A DNA stretch of 64,000 nt, taken from contig NC_065922.1 of assembly GCF_024586455.1 (NCBI RefSeq), positions 12,458,089 to 12,522,088 of the forward strand, written 5' to 3'. The notes beneath the pieces were generated by a model, which was not told where the DNA came from, made no database searches, and worked only from the letters and a program-made list of their open reading frames with translations. Made by a program: the position numbers and the translations under genes. The DNA comes from Bactrocera neohumeralis (taxonomy: Eukaryota; Arthropoda; Insecta; Diptera; Tephritidae). Below are positions 23,705 to 37,019 of the stretch, piece by piece (within the stretch, counting starts at the first letter, position 1; every line of letters starts with the position of its first letter).

Positions 23705-25640
23705 TATAATTTTATTTATTTACACTTTTATGACCCACAAATGGGCAGTGAGAACAAATTTGTAGACAAATGAGCGTTAATAAATTACTCGGACCTTGTA
23801 TGGAGGCAAGTCAAATGTGTAGTTTTATGTAAATAAACACTATGTAGTTAACTGAGACATATGTATATTATTCGAGTTGCATATATAAGTTAATTACTAG
23901 TTAGTTCTCTAGATCTCATGACCTTTAAAAATGCTGAAAGTGTTCTTTACTTAGACAATAGTATTTATGGTTTATAACGGTAGTTGGTATTTAGTCCAAA
24001 AAACATGAATAGTCCATCCACCAACCAATCAAGAAGTGATAAAATGAGCGCAGTCATACGAACAAGTGATCCAAGTAGAGGTGTTCAAACGAGTCATCGA
24101 AAACTAAACTCAACGGCTGGACCATCTGAGGAACCCCTCTTGAGGCTTTGTGACTATAAAAGTCATTAAGATAAGAACATATAAAACTAGATAAGATCCT
24201 GAAACAGTTTTATCCAGCACAGCTTCTTAAATACGAGTATTTGTGGCCTACATAATATCTTATGAGAAACTTTTGAATATTTAAGCTTTGTTTGGTGCAA
24301 ATTATTTCTATTCTGGGTAACCAAACCTAAAAAGGGCGGTTCATTGCTAACAGCTTTGTTTGTTCCTTGATTGATGATTTATTGAACAATAGTGTCTTAA
24401 CATGTCATTAGCAGTTATTATACAGAATTGCACGTCTCTCTGTCATCGCGTTAGCTAACGGTTATGTTGGTGGACATGTAATTAAAATCTTTGCATGATT
24501 TTCGTGCGCTCATTGTCAAAAGCAATTAATTTCGGTGCTTGCATGGGTATGAAAACACAAATGCTTAAATTAATGCGACGAGTTGGGTTGAATAGTTAAC
24601 TTTTATTATGAGAGAAATCGTTTCAAAAGATTAGTGAGGCTAAAAGCAGCTAAGTCAAGTATATTAAATAACGATTATTATTCAAAAATTACTTAGGTTA
24701 ACAAAATGATGGGAAAATTTGAAGTGTTGACTATGGACCCTCATAAAAAATCAACAAAAATTGTTATCTAAATTGCGCTTCATTCACGCTTGCTTTCTTT
24801 ATGCGGGTATTTATGCGCGCACATTACTTATACGCAGCGTAGCACCTGCACAACTTGACCTGCATCCTGCTGCTTTTGCAGCGTCAGCAGACGCGATAAA
24901 GCATGCATTCCATTTCATTTGCGTGTAATTTAAGCATTTTCGCTTATTTTCACGGGCGAATAATTACCACCACACACACACACATATACACACAAAGAAA
25001 ACCAAACAATTTATATAAATGGTCATTAAAAATAAAATTCCACTTAAACTTATAAATAGCAAGTAAGCATGGCGCTTAAGTGTGTGTTAACACGCTCTTG
25101 TGTATATGTGTATATATGCATGTGTAGCTGTGCGTGTGTATTTTTGCGTGGACTACATTATCTGCCGCATTATCTAGAGTAATAAACACGGTTAATTGTC
25201 ATGCAATGCATTTGAGTAGTTGACTTGCAGTTGCAATTCCGCACGCCATAAAGAACTTATCTCGCATGAAATTAAAGCAATAAGCGCACGTAGAAAGTGA
25301 AATATTTAAATTTTCATTTGGTTGAATGGCACGTGAGGTGGGTTGAAAAATGCTCGCGCTGCATTCCGTGGCGTCAGTGCACGTATGCACTCTGAGTGGT
25401 GTAAAAATGTGGCAGGAAGGAATGCAGGAAGCAGTGTGTTTTTAGAATTTTTTTCTACATATTTAAAGCTGTTTGTATATAATATATATGTACAGATTAA
25501 TAATAAGAAAATTGCTGATTTAAAAAATATTACAAATATTTGTTTGCTTAAGGCATATTCATAAGCGAGAAAGTTTTTGATGCCATAACCATTAGAAATC
25601 CAGGTTCGCTGTATAGTTTTGGTACCGGCTAAGGCTTATA
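23705..25640. other. no recognisable gene; CA microsatellite
   Basis: AT-rich sequence with a CA run near 24971-24990 and TG-rich stretches near 25080-25140. Small frames lack any recognisable domain. Confidence 0.4.
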
Positions 25641-28050
25641 TAAAACTAACCAAAGATTGCCAGATATATTTAATTATGATTTTCAAAGAAAAAATTTGCA
25701 TAAAAATTTATAACAATAAAGAAATTAAAGTATATAATGATTGGAAAAGAATTTATTTTCAGTAGTTGCCACCGGAACTCAAAAAAACAATTGCAGATAA
25801 ATGTAAGGATAGTAAATAAGAATAAAAATAATAAAACAATAATGGAATTAAAATATATAATATTGGGAAAAAAATTTATTCTCAGTAGTAGTTGCCACCT
25901 GGACTCAAAAAAACTCAATTACAGAAACATGTACAAACGCTAGTAAATCAAAAAAAAAATGTAAGCAATAAAGGTATTAAAAGGTTATTAATCATTAGAG
26001 ATCTAAGTTCGCTGTTAAGTTCAGAAACCACTTAAGACTTATAAAAAACAGCAGTAGGTTGCCACATGTATTTAATTACGATTCAGAGAATAAAAAATAA
26101 ATAAAGCAATAAAAGTATTAAAATTAATAAAAACGAGAAAATTTTATTTTCAGTGGTTGCCACCTGGACTAAAAAAAATTATATTGCAAGTGTATTTACA
26201 AACAGTAAATAAGAAAAAAATTTAAGTAATAAAAGTATTTAAATAAATAATTTTGAGACAAATTTTATTTTCAGTAGTTGCCATCTGTATTAAAAAAATT
26301 TGACGACGTATTTAAGTAAATACAAAACAATTTAAAACAAAAAAGATATTAAAATAAATAATTGTGAGACAAATTTTATTTTCAGTGGTTGCCACTTGGA
26401 AAAAAATTCAGATGCATTTAAAATGGATTTTTTTACGTTTCAACACGATATAATACAATAATGTTGTTAACTAACTGAAATTTGAACTACTTTTAGCACA
26501 AAAAATTTTAAGTGGTTGCCACCTATTTTTTTTTATCTGAAACTAGAAAAAATTCAAATAACTTTTACACATTTTTAACAGAATGTAGCAATACCACTTC
26601 AAAAGTACACAAAAGAACGAATACAGCATTAGTGGTTGCCACTTGGACTTAAAAAATCACTTACATATGAATTTAAAAACGATTTTTTGTGTTTCAAAAA
26701 TAACAAAATATTAACTAAACGACATTCGAACTACTTTTAACACAAATAAAATATTTTAAGTGGTTGCCACCTAATTTTTATTTCAAAGTACAAAAAAATA
26801 CAAGTAACTTTTACTCAATTTAAACAGAGTGTAGTAATAATACTTCAAATGTTGGAATGAAGTGTAGAAAAGGAACGAATTTAAATACAAATTTAAACGG
26901 AGTTGCCACTTTTATTCAAATTTCATAAATTATGTTAACTGATATTAATAAATTATATCTAATTTTAATAATGTTTTTTAAAAAAATATAATATTGAACG
27001 CAAATTTGTGTAATATTGCCACATGATTTGAATTTGAAAATAAAACTCACTTGCATATTTTAAGTTTCAGTCTTTTTTTTTTGCTGCAGTAATTATAATA
27101 AAATAATAGTTAGCAGTTTATTGTGTTTTGATAAACCTGAAAGCTGTGAATTTGGTCGAAACCTGTAAAAATAATTAAAAATGTTGCCAGACGTACGTAT
27201 TTGTGCTGTGTAATAATTATGCAAATACATACAAATTTAATATAGTTAATGCATATAATGAAAGTAATTTAAATCCTTTTTATGTTAAAAATATTATTTT
27301 GTGAAGTTGCCACCTGATTATAAATGAAATTATTTAATTCATAAATATATACATATGAAAACATAGAATTTTTGATAACTTTGCGTGGCAAATTTTAAAA
27401 TGTTCAGTTACTTGAATAAATATGACCAAGGTTGCCACTTATTTCAAAATTTATAAATATTCAATATCAAAATTTTTTTTTTTAATATTTAGTAAAGGTA
27501 TGATATTAATGCTATTTACGAACAGAGAAAATGTAATTGCTTGATGTTGCCATGTGATTTGAAAAACAAAAAAAAAAACAGGTTACAAAAATTTGATGTA
27601 TGCTATGTAATAATTGTGTAAATAACATACAAATTTAAAATAATTATACGTATATGTATAATTAAAATAATTTTAATCATTTTTATTTTAAAAATGTTTT
27701 TTTGTGAAGTTGCCACCTGATAATAAATCAAATTATTTAAAATATTTAAAAAACATATAATTAATATCATTGAGTGACAAATTTTGATGGCTTTTGATGC
27801 TTGAAAATATGTACAAGGTTGCCACTTATTTCAAAATTTAAAAATATTTATTAAAAAAAATTTAATTTACTATAAGTATAAGCTTAATGCTATCTAAGAA
27901 CAGCGACAATCAAACACAAGGTTGCCACTTATTTCAAAAATATTTGTTATCAAAAATAATTTGTTTTTTTTTTATTTATTATAAGTAAAAACTTAACGCT
28001 ACTTAAGCACAGCGACAATATAATTGCTTCATGTTGCAATGTGATTTGAA
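25641..28050 (+). repeat. GTTGCCACC-box satellite, array A (~20 units)
   Basis: A box close to AGTGGTTGCCACCTGG recurs about every 100-150 bp, near 25646, 25763, 25890, 26052, 26151, 26273, 26382, 26510, 26630, 26758, 26900, 27010, 27180, 27303, 27428, 27545, 27706, 27818, 27920 and 28032. It sits in otherwise poorly conserved AT-rich DNA. Sub-types alternate: boxes followed by CTGGACT-AAAAAA in the first half; in the second half CCTGATNATAAAT, ACTTATTTCAAAA and ATGTGATTTGAAAA in a repeating order, suggesting a higher-order unit. No coding potential. Confidence 0.88.
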
Positions 28051-29850
28051 AAAAGACAGTTATCAAAAATTTGGTTAAAAATTGTGTATTTTAAAATTTG
28101 GTAAGAGAAGTTGGAAATTGGTAAAAATTTATGCTGAGAAATTCAACCAAAAATTATTAAATTTGCGGTTAAGTAAGCTAAAATACCCAACACCAAGTAT
28201 ATAAACAACATTTATGTCCATTCAGCCGGTCACACATGCAAAGCCTTACAAACTTTTACGAGGCGACACATTCTAGAAAAAGGTATATACTAAAAAACGC
28301 AGAATAAGACTCAACTCTCAAGGTGATAATGTGAAAAGATAGAACCGCAAACTAACAAAAACTTTTCAACCATATTTACAGTTAATTTTATAACAGTTCG
28401 GCAATAAAGTTGAGTGCTGAAAAAACACTTTTATAGTTGTTGCTGTCGTTATATACACTCACAAATTCCCACCATGCGGCCATTAAATTATCAAAGAAGA
28501 CAAACAAAAACTTTTAACCTTTGCACCACCTGTTGACCCATTTCAAGTATGAAGTTTGCTTGAGGCAGGCCACACCTACAAACACACACGCACGCTTAAG
28601 CTCAAGTGGCTGTGCCTTGATGCGGTTAATCATACATATATGTACGCTTGCAGAACATAAACAAAAATGGCAGACATCAAACAAGCGACCTTCCTTTCAG
28701 CGACCATTCTGCTGGTTAACCTTGAATATTTTACGGCATCATATAATAAAGTATAAATATGTGTGCATATTTGTGTAGAAATGTATGTGCAGCTGCTTTG
28801 CGGTTATAAACTTCTTGCGCACATAAATAAATCCTATGCAAACTGAATGCTATGCTGCTTGCAGATAATTAATTAATATTGACTGTTTCAGCATTAATCT
28901 TCAGCTAGCGATTAGTTGTGATCCGTGTTCTGCGGAGTGGCATAACGGTAATGAAATATGATAAGTCGCAACACATGCTTCATACTTGTATGTCTACGAA
29001 CATATGTGCCAGTGTGTATGCTTTAACAGTTTTCGTAATATTATGTTATATGAGCTTTCTTTTTATACTAATTACAAGTTAGCTTAGCCATACTTGTATG
29101 TCATAAACATATAGATATTTACATTTTATGGTATATAAACATATGTATGCTTAATTAGTATGCTATGCAACCATTCAATCATTTGAGCGCATAATTTTCT
29201 AACTATATCTACTTGTCCATACAAGTAATAGAGAGCCCTTTATTTCCTAAGTTGATTTTGTTTTATCACAGACCCGCTGAAATTTCAGTTTTTGTGCCAA
29301 AAATTTTATCCAACACAAAAAGCTTTCTTTATTCTTTTTTTTTTAATTTAAACAGTGTCTTTTCCCAAGCATATACATATATCACATGGATTTTTTTATC
29401 TTTTACAATAATTTTTTTATCTCCGAAACAAATAAGCACAAAACTTCGAAAACAGCATATTCTAATACAAAATTGTCTCCACTATAAAAATGAACTGAAC
29501 AAATTTTTCCATAAAACTAATATTTTAGAAGTTATACGCAGTTAAAGTCACACATCAAACGTACCAAGCATTCATACTCGCACTAGTGGTACGAGTTGCT
29601 CATACGACATGGTGCACTATATGAAGACAGTATATTTGCTGCATAGTTTTAACTGCTTATAACTATTAAAGTAGTAGTTTTATGAAGAAAAAATTAATAA
29701 AACTTTTTTCGTAGAGGACCTTATCGCTGAAAACTGCGCAGCAAAAAAAACTAGCTGCAGGAGAATTTATATATACTTGTAGAACCTTCAGGCATAGCTC
29801 GTTGGGTAATGACGGTTTGGCAAACCGCCTATATAATGCCACTTTTCACA
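28051..29850. other. no recognisable gene
   Basis: AT-rich sequence with a few CA runs (near 28580-28595). The large open frame at 29213-29545 is low-complexity with no domain signature. Confidence 0.4.
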
Positions 29851-29899
29851 TGGGAAAGAAGGTTCAAAATAAACATAGTACATGATGGTTGAGGTAAAT

Positions 29900-30800
29900 G
29901 TATCTAACCATTTATACGGGTGGAAACGAAAACGGACGATGGTGTTGATGCAGGAATATACTGTGCAGAGTTAGGCATAAGTCAGGCTTTCAAGTTGAAG
30001 GACCATTGCAGTATATTTCAAGCTGAGCTTTTGCGAAAGCCGCCGAGCTGACCTCTAATGCAGCTACAGACAATTCCAGTATCAACAGCTACGTAGACAG
30101 CAAAGCAGCAATCAAGGCAATAACCTCGTATCGCTTATCGGCCAGAAGTGTCTTTGCAAGCAGGGCAACAGTGTAAAGTGTTGCCAGAAGCAAACAACTT
30201 CATTTCTACTGTATACCAGGCCACAAAGTCATCGAGAGCAATGAAATAGTGGACGAGATTGCCAATAATGGTGTACGGCTAACAACCGAAAATGTGATCA
30301 ACATTGGGAAAACCACGCATAACCAATGCGATAATTTGGGTAAAAGCATGCAAAAGAAAATCGAAAGCCAATGGAACGAGCTACCTCGGTGCTAAACTGC
30401 AAAATTCATGTGTAAAACGGCAGATCGGAAGTACACAAAAATCCCATTGGCACGAGATTGAAGCGACTGTAGGAACATGATCGGAATATTAATTGATTAC
30501 TGTCTGGTGGCGGCAAAGGATGCCAGGATGGGGCTGACAGATCGAGAAGACTGCGGGAGATGGCTAGAGCAAGGCACCAGTGAAACTATGCAACATCTCT
30601 TGCATTGGCAAGTTTACGCTGTAAGCATCTGGGGTTCCCACGGCATGATACACTGGAGGAGGTATCGAGAGATAGGACACAGCGGCTGCTAAAATTCGCG
30701 TCAAGCGCAGGCATTCTAAAGGATGACTACTCCTCAAGGGCCTAGTAACTGAAATCCATTTGGTATCCCAAAGTACTAAAACTGGTCTATGCGTGCCTCA
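29900..30800 (+). pseudogene. LINE RNase H domain and tail
   Basis: Plus-strand fragments give TKTDDGVDAGIYCAELGISQ, then SKAAIKAITSYRLSARSVF (third RNase H block), CIPGHKVIESNEIVDEIANN (the PGHxGxxGNExAD motif with substitutions), GVRLTTENVINIGKTTHNQC, and GLTDREDCGRWLEQGTSETM then QHLLHW (zinc-knuckle-like tail with its cysteines mostly lost). This is the end of an RNase H-bearing LINE. No reverse transcriptase precedes it, so it is strongly 5' truncated. Confidence 0.78.
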
Positions 30801-31369
30801 CTTGGAAAAAGTAGGTAGTAAAGTATGAATTGAAAGCTTCTTTGCGTTGGCTAATTTAAAGGAAAAATTGTAACTTCAGTTGACAACTACAAACAACAAA
30901 TTAATTTGTAAAAATAAATGACACCCTAGTACACATATATCCACACCTTCATATAAGAACTAAAAGCTTATACTTAGTATACTAAAATACCTAGCATCCG
31001 TAGTTCCGTTTTGGTCTTTAATTAACCGCAACATTTGCATTCTTCTTTCGTTTTGTTACATTTCATAGCTTGTTGTTGTTATTTCTTATTTATTATTTTG
31101 CTTTTTTCTTTTCTTTGTTCAAACTATTTTTCGTTCCGCTGCCACTAAACTAATTAACTAATTTAGCGACTCCCTTGTGGCGCACGAATGTCAACAAACC
31201 TGAACCTGAACCTGAACGTGAACTTGACTTACATAGTTTCGTGGATATGTAAATAGCTGGCAGTTGGGAGCAAGGTAAGCGGTTGTTGGCTTATTTATTA
31301 CACCTTTTTCACACTAATTATTTTATTATATAGGGTGTCTCAAAATTAACGAGTGATTGGAATTGAATA
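30801..31369. other. no recognisable feature
   Basis: AT-rich sequence. TAGGGTGTCTCAAAATTAAC at about 31332 resembles the end of the following element and may be a second, solitary terminus. Confidence 0.4.
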
Positions 31370-31676
31370 CAGGGTGTCGCAAAAGTGACGCAAGGTTTAG
31401 ATTTCGCGCTTTTTATGTAGTAAAGTGTAGAAAACCTTAAAACACAAAACAAAAACAAATCGACAGCACACAATTTAAGTTTAGTAAACTTGCAACGTTA
31501 CACTATAGAACAACCCGTCCTCATTACTGAACAATATTGCAATAATGAATGTTTGACGGCCACACTTCGAAATTTTCATACCAAATATGATCCCAATAGT
31601 GTTTAACTTCCTCAACTGTGAAGAGTTCTGGAAATGACAGCAAATTTAAATATTTTGTTAATTTTGTGACACCCTG
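31370..31676. mobile_element. 307-bp TA-flanked element with short inverted repeats
   Basis: Flanked by TA (31368-31369 and 31677-31678). Ends are CAGGGTGTCGCAAAA and the complement of TTTTGTGACACCCTG, matching at 14 of 15 positions. The interior has no ORF of useful length. I infer a non-autonomous Tc1/mariner-type element. Confidence 0.7.
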
Positions 31677-31779
31677 TATTTTAGTGAGCGGTAAATAAAC
31701 TTACCTTAAGCAAGTAAGTACTTAGGTAAATCATCTTTATAGGTGAGGCAATGACCACTGTGGTTTGTATACATACACA

Positions 31780-32910
31780 TTTATATACAGTGGCGAGCAA
31801 AATTTTGGTACAAACATTTTTTTATAGTGCTGAGTAAAATTTTGGCATTCAACTACATTTGTACAATATCACGTTTAATATTTGGAAAACATACATATAA
31901 GTATACATATATACATATACACATACAGTCGTGCGCAGTATTTTGGCACAAGAAAAAAATAGTTTAACAGTGCTGAGCAAAGTTTTGGAACTCAACTTAT
32001 TTACGTGAGGGTCAAGCAAAATTTTTAGACAAATATGTATTTACATGTGTATATACTATATTTACAGTGGTGAGCAAAGTTCTGGTACATAACTTCTTTT
32101 ATAATACTGAGCAAAATTTTGGCATTCACCGATTTTTGTGCCAGGCATAATTTTGGAAAAATAATTATACATGTGTATATGCAGTCGTGAGCAGAATTTT
32201 GGCATATCAATTTTTTATAGTGCTGAGCAAAGTTTTAGCCCTCAACTTATTTGAGGGCAAGCAAAATTTTAAGAAAAATATATGTAGGTACATATGGATA
32301 TATACATACGTATGGATATATTTACAATGGTGAACAAAATTTTGACACCAAAATAATAACAACAGTTTTTGCACTTATGTTTTTGCTTTCACTGGTGAAC
32401 AAAATTCTGGCACTCAATTATATTGCTTACAGTGATGAGCAAAATATATGAATACATTAGTGAACAAAATTTCGGTATCCAAGTGTTTTTAACATTAGTG
32501 AGCGCTATTTTGGCACTGATGGATGTTCTTACAGTGGTGAGCAAAATTTTAGATAACAAAAAGATGATTATAGCAATGAGCAAAATGTTTGTATTCAAAT
32601 GTTTTTAACAGTAGTGAGCGCTATTTTGGCACTGATGGATTTTCTTACAGTGGTGAGCAAAATTTGGACACTAAAATAATTGTTTGGTTGCACTCAAATA
32701 TATTGTTTGCAATGCTGAGCAAAATTTTAGTACACAGGTAAACATATTATTACAGCGATGAGCAAAATTTTTGTATTCAAATAATTTCTAACAACGGTGA
32801 GCAAAAATTTGGCACTGATGTACTTACCTATAGCGGTTAATAGAATTTTTACATTCGAATCTTTGCTTACAGTGGTGTAACAAAAAGTCTGCGCTCAAGT
32901 TTGTGCACAA
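31780..32910 (+). repeat. tandem array of a TGAGCAAAATTTTGG motif (~24 copies)
   Basis: The motif CAGTGGTGAGCAAAATTTTG, followed by GCACTCAA or similar, repeats roughly every 35-65 bp, for example near 31790, 31829, 31970, 32066, 32105, 32182, 32220, 32392, 32534, 32650, 32711, 32755 and 32795. A variant (AGTGAGCGCTATTTTGGCAC plus TGATGGA) appears twice, near 32496 and 32611, within a duplicated ~115-bp block. Open frames in the array are artefacts of the period. Confidence 0.88.
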
Positions 32911-34350
32911 AAAAAAATGTTGAATAATTTAATATAGATATTTAAAAATTAAAAACAAAAAAGTTTTCAAAAATATAAAAGTTTTTTGTCGTATTTTCTC
33001 TCTCACATGTTTCGCGTCTGAGATTTTTACTTCAAATTGAATCAAATCAGCAAATTATTAATATAAACTTTTTATCAAAGCAAACTTTTGCTATACATTG
33101 CCATACATGAACACATATATACCCCTATATATGCACTTCCACCTATAAAACCCAACAACTTGCAAGCAAAACAAAAAAATAATAAAAATAAATTTTTTTT
33201 TCTGAACACTTACACACGTTTGTTTACTCAGTAAATTACTGACAAATGAAATTTGCTTAATCAGCGCACAATAAACTGCACAAATGCAAATCAATTATGT
33301 AAATATTTTCAAGTGGCAACACGCAAAAGAATTGCTTCGATTGTTTCCCACTGCTTTTTTTGTGAAAAGTGCGCACTCAAATTTCAGCATCGATAAAACC
33401 GAAATAATAAATTAAGTGCCATATTGCTGATCTCGCATAAATTTGAGAACATTTTCGTGCCTGTGTGCGTGCGATTGTCTACACACGTGCGCAAATGTGC
33501 ATACATTAGACAGCCTCTATTTGTGAAAATATTCTAGGCAAGCACTTCTTTCTAGCATTTCTCGAGTTCAAGAACCCGCAGCACCTGTAAACAAATATGG
33601 AATGCATGTATTTTGTTTACAAAAATATTATTCGGGACGAGCTATCATCCGCATTTATCAGTTTAAGCTCACACTTTGCACACACACACATATATGTACA
33701 TATATTATGCCGCTGTCCTTCAAGCGACTGTTTTTATGATTTGTTATGCGACACATTTTTGTACAAAAAATTAGCATCACGCTTGCTTATATAAACGGAA
33801 CACACTTGTACGTATTTTATATAAGTACCATGCAAAAATATGTGTATCATACATATCTACGTGCTCGCATAGATTTACACACACAGGCAGGCCTTGCAGA
33901 ATTATAAATTGCTAGCATGCCAGCACATTATTCACTTTATATTAATATGCGCATATTTTTCAACATGTTTTTATATACGCCGCTTTCGAGTGTGGAAGTA
34001 ACAAAAACAATATAGCAATTTTAATAAGGTGCCACAGTGCGTATGAGTGATTTTTTTTTCAAGGAAAGCTGACATGCCACACATACTACTTTATGTGCTT
34101 ATTATACGCGAGCACATGTGTACACACCATATATATTATGTATGTACCCCGGTAGTACAAAAAAAATTTTAGAGAATTCGTTTAAAAAGAATTTCATCCA
34201 ATCACAATAAGATTCCTAGACTACATAGCTCACAGTACATGCATTAGTAGTATACTTTTCTGCGCTAATAAAATTTCGTGCATGAAAATATTAAAAGAAT
34301 TTCTAAGTTTTCATTAGACATAATTTATTTGATTACAAAAACAAGAAAGA
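32911..34350. other. no recognisable gene; CA/TG microsatellites
   Basis: AT-rich. A CA run lies near 33680-33690. No coding, RNA or transposon signal recognised. Confidence 0.4.
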
Positions 34351-35140
34351 AATTATAATTTTGGCTATACCGAGTAGTAAAAAAGGTTTCCATACAATAA
34401 CTTGATTTAGATTGCTTGACTTGTATGGCAACTATATGCTATAGTGGTCCGATATGAACAATATTTGAGAAGATTATATGGTTGTCTTTCACAATAATCC
34501 ATATCAAATTTCGTGAAGATATTTTATCAAATAAAAAAGTTTTCTATACAACAACTTTTTTTCAATGGGTAAGTTTGTATGACAGCTATATGCTATAGTA
34601 GTCCGATCTGAACCATATATACGGAGATTGTAGGATTACCATAAATCCACCATTATCTGTACAGCATTTCGTGAGGATAGCTTGTCAAAAAAAAAGTTTT
34701 CAATACAAGAACTCGCTTTTGACCGGTCAGTTTGTATGGCAGCTATATGTTATAGTGATCCGATGTGAACAATTTCTTGGGAGATCATACCCCTGCTTTA
34801 GGTTATAATCTATGTCAAATTTTGTGATGATATCTCCTTAAATAAAAAAGTTTTCCTTATAAGGACTCGATACCGATCGTTAAGTTTGTATGGTAGCTAT
34901 GAGCTATAGTGGTCCGATATCGGTGATTCCGACAAATGAGTTGCTTCTTGGACAGAAAAGCTGGTATACAAAATTTCAGATTGATATCACAAAAACTGAA
35001 GGACTAGTTGGCACTAGACAGTTTTGCATAGGGACATGGCTAAATCGACTCTGCTAGTTTCTGTAAAGTCTCCAATGCTTCCTACTGAGTGTTATAAACT
35101 TAGCGGCAAACTTAACATGTCCTGTTCGGAGTATAATAAT
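34351..35140 (+). repeat. dispersed noncoding repeat, family B, copy 1 (four subunits)
   Basis: Four subunits of about 155 bp each carry the phrase GTATGGCAGCTATATGCTAT followed by AGTGGTCCGATCTGAAC (near 34422, 34577, 34735, 34888). They are preceded by AAGTTTTCCATACAAGAACT-like sequence. The end has a GGTCTCCGACG-like block and a CCTGTTC remnant. The same organisation occurs at 50590-51405 and, shortened, at 53505-53960. The unit is noncoding; the class is unknown. Confidence 0.85.
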
Positions 35141-36556
35141 TCTCTAAACGGAACAAATTGCTCTACATATTTGAAGTAAAAAGTTACTCATACGCCCAGT
35201 GTACATACAACACAATAAAAGTATTAATATCAAAGGGGCTAATGTATTTATAGTTATAGCAAAACTGTTCAAATAATTTGAAATAACTATTGTCAAAAAA
35301 AATTTTGTTTAAGTCAGAACTTTAGTTGTTAAATTCCATTAAAAAATTGTTAATTTTTTAAAACTTTGGAATTCATGTAATTTTAATGACATGAAAGCTT
35401 CGAATATAATGTCGGGAAAGTAAGATGAAAATTAGAAAAAAACCATTAAATATAAGAGAAAAATTTGTATTACATACATAAATGAAAATCTATTGTACAA
35501 ATACATGTTTCTACATTATTATTTCTTAATTATATATCTTGCCTTTAGCTCTTATTTACCCTCGCTCTCTCATATAAAACTCCCGCCAAACATATTTGAT
35601 ATAGTATAAAATAATAAAAAAAGACAGCCTAGGGCTCTATAAAACCGCCATTAACTAACTAGCCACCCAACTTGTACTATCTAGCTCTTATGAACACATA
35701 TGTACATTCTTATATATACATATAGTATAAGCTGTCAGTTAGACAGCTACAATAGTAAACTAAAGTGCGACCATTCAGGTCGGGGCCATGCAAGCAAATG
35801 ATACAACAATATAGTCTGCAAAACAATTGCATACACATTTTTCATATTTCCATTATTTTCTGTTTATTACCTTTAACGTCAGTCCTAATGCCTTACTTTT
35901 CACTTGTGACATTTGTGCTGTGCCATTTAATTGCGGTGCTGGAAATTAGTGAAATGCATCAACAAGTTTGTGTTGACCTTTTAATTGCCACCATTATAAT
36001 AATTGTTGACTCCTACAAATTGCCACTTGACTGAAAAAATGTTGTAAACATACGGTGGGAGAGAAAATTTAAAAGCTTTTTCCTTCTAATCAAGGGTGTT
36101 GAAAATGGGAGACTGAGTGGGCACACTCCGTCGAAGTAAGGTTTTTTACAAAAGCTCTGAGATATACATGCATATAAGGGAATCGTTATTTAACGACATA
36201 CGACGCTGGTAAGCGAAGCGGGTACACAGCAAGGTCTAACATTGTTTGCAAAGCTTTATAATGTTCATAAGACTCAAAAATTACTCAGGTCTAATAAAGA
36301 GCACGAACTTTATCCGCACCAATCATATATTAAAAGCTCCAGTACTGACTCTGAAACAACAAATGAGGTCTATGTAGAGGATTATGATATTAATCTAACG
36401 TATTTTTTATGAAAAATACTTGAAGACACTCCCCGCAAAAGCAAAAATTATAGATACTAGTCTCGTTTACTGAATATTTTAGTTGAGCTCAAACAGGAAT
36501 GAGACAGAAGTCAAAGAGGAATACCAAAAAGGTTCTGGCCTTTCATTATATACATA
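35141..36556. other. no recognisable feature
   Basis: AT-rich sequence; the hydrophobic frame at 35765-36034 starts at GTG and has no family signature. Confidence 0.4.
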
Positions 36557-36703
36557 TGTGACCTGGTCTACGAAAAGGGAGCTAACGTGCGAAAATTAGT
36601 TTTCTGGGAAACAGAAAAAGCATCTCATCTTCCATCCGAATCAACTAAAAAGTGAAAATTGATTTTTTGACACCTAAGCCTCCTTTCCGTAGACCAGGTC
36701 ACA
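36557..36703. mobile_element. 147-bp MITE with 22-bp terminal inverted repeats
   Basis: The left end TGTGACCTGGTCTACG plus AAAAGG (36557-36578) matches the complement of the right end (36682-36703) at 21 of 22 positions. The interior is noncoding. The target duplication is not clear from the flanks. A (CT)n microsatellite follows at 36722-36757. Confidence 0.75.
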
Positions 36704-36721
36704 AATAATCATTAGAAAGTC

Positions 36722-36757
36722 TCCCCTCTCTCTCTATCTCTCTCTCTCTCTCTCTCT
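36722..36757 (+). repeat. (CT)n microsatellite
   Basis: Nearly uninterrupted CT dinucleotides, directly visible. Confidence 0.9.
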
Positions 36758-37019
36758 TCTTCAATACTAAAAATCAAAATTTATGGAGGCCGAGCATTAT
36801 TGAGAATATAGCAGCATACTGTTAATAAATAAAATCCAAAACTATTCAGTTATTAGTTTTCAAAGTTGTGAGAGACAAGAAAAGCTCTAAGTAAACAATG
36901 GGAAGGTTTCTCATTACTTTTCCGCAAAATAGATCTAAATGTGGTTCCTCACAACTAAATACCAATTTCCAAACCAAAGTAAGTAAAAGAATAAATTGAA
37001 GCGATATGATTTTTAAATG

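Noticed and set aside
24000..24169. Ser/Arg-rich 61-residue ORF
   Set aside because: No start or splice context and no domain; the length is expected by chance.
31780..32910. CRISPR-like array of short repeats
   Set aside because: Spacers are variable in length and themselves AT-rich and related, repeats are degenerate, and the context is a eukaryotic genome.
35765..36034. Hydrophobic 89-residue frame resembling a membrane protein
   Set aside because: It starts at GTG, has no ATG or splice context, and AT-rich DNA readily yields Phe/Ile/Leu-rich frames.
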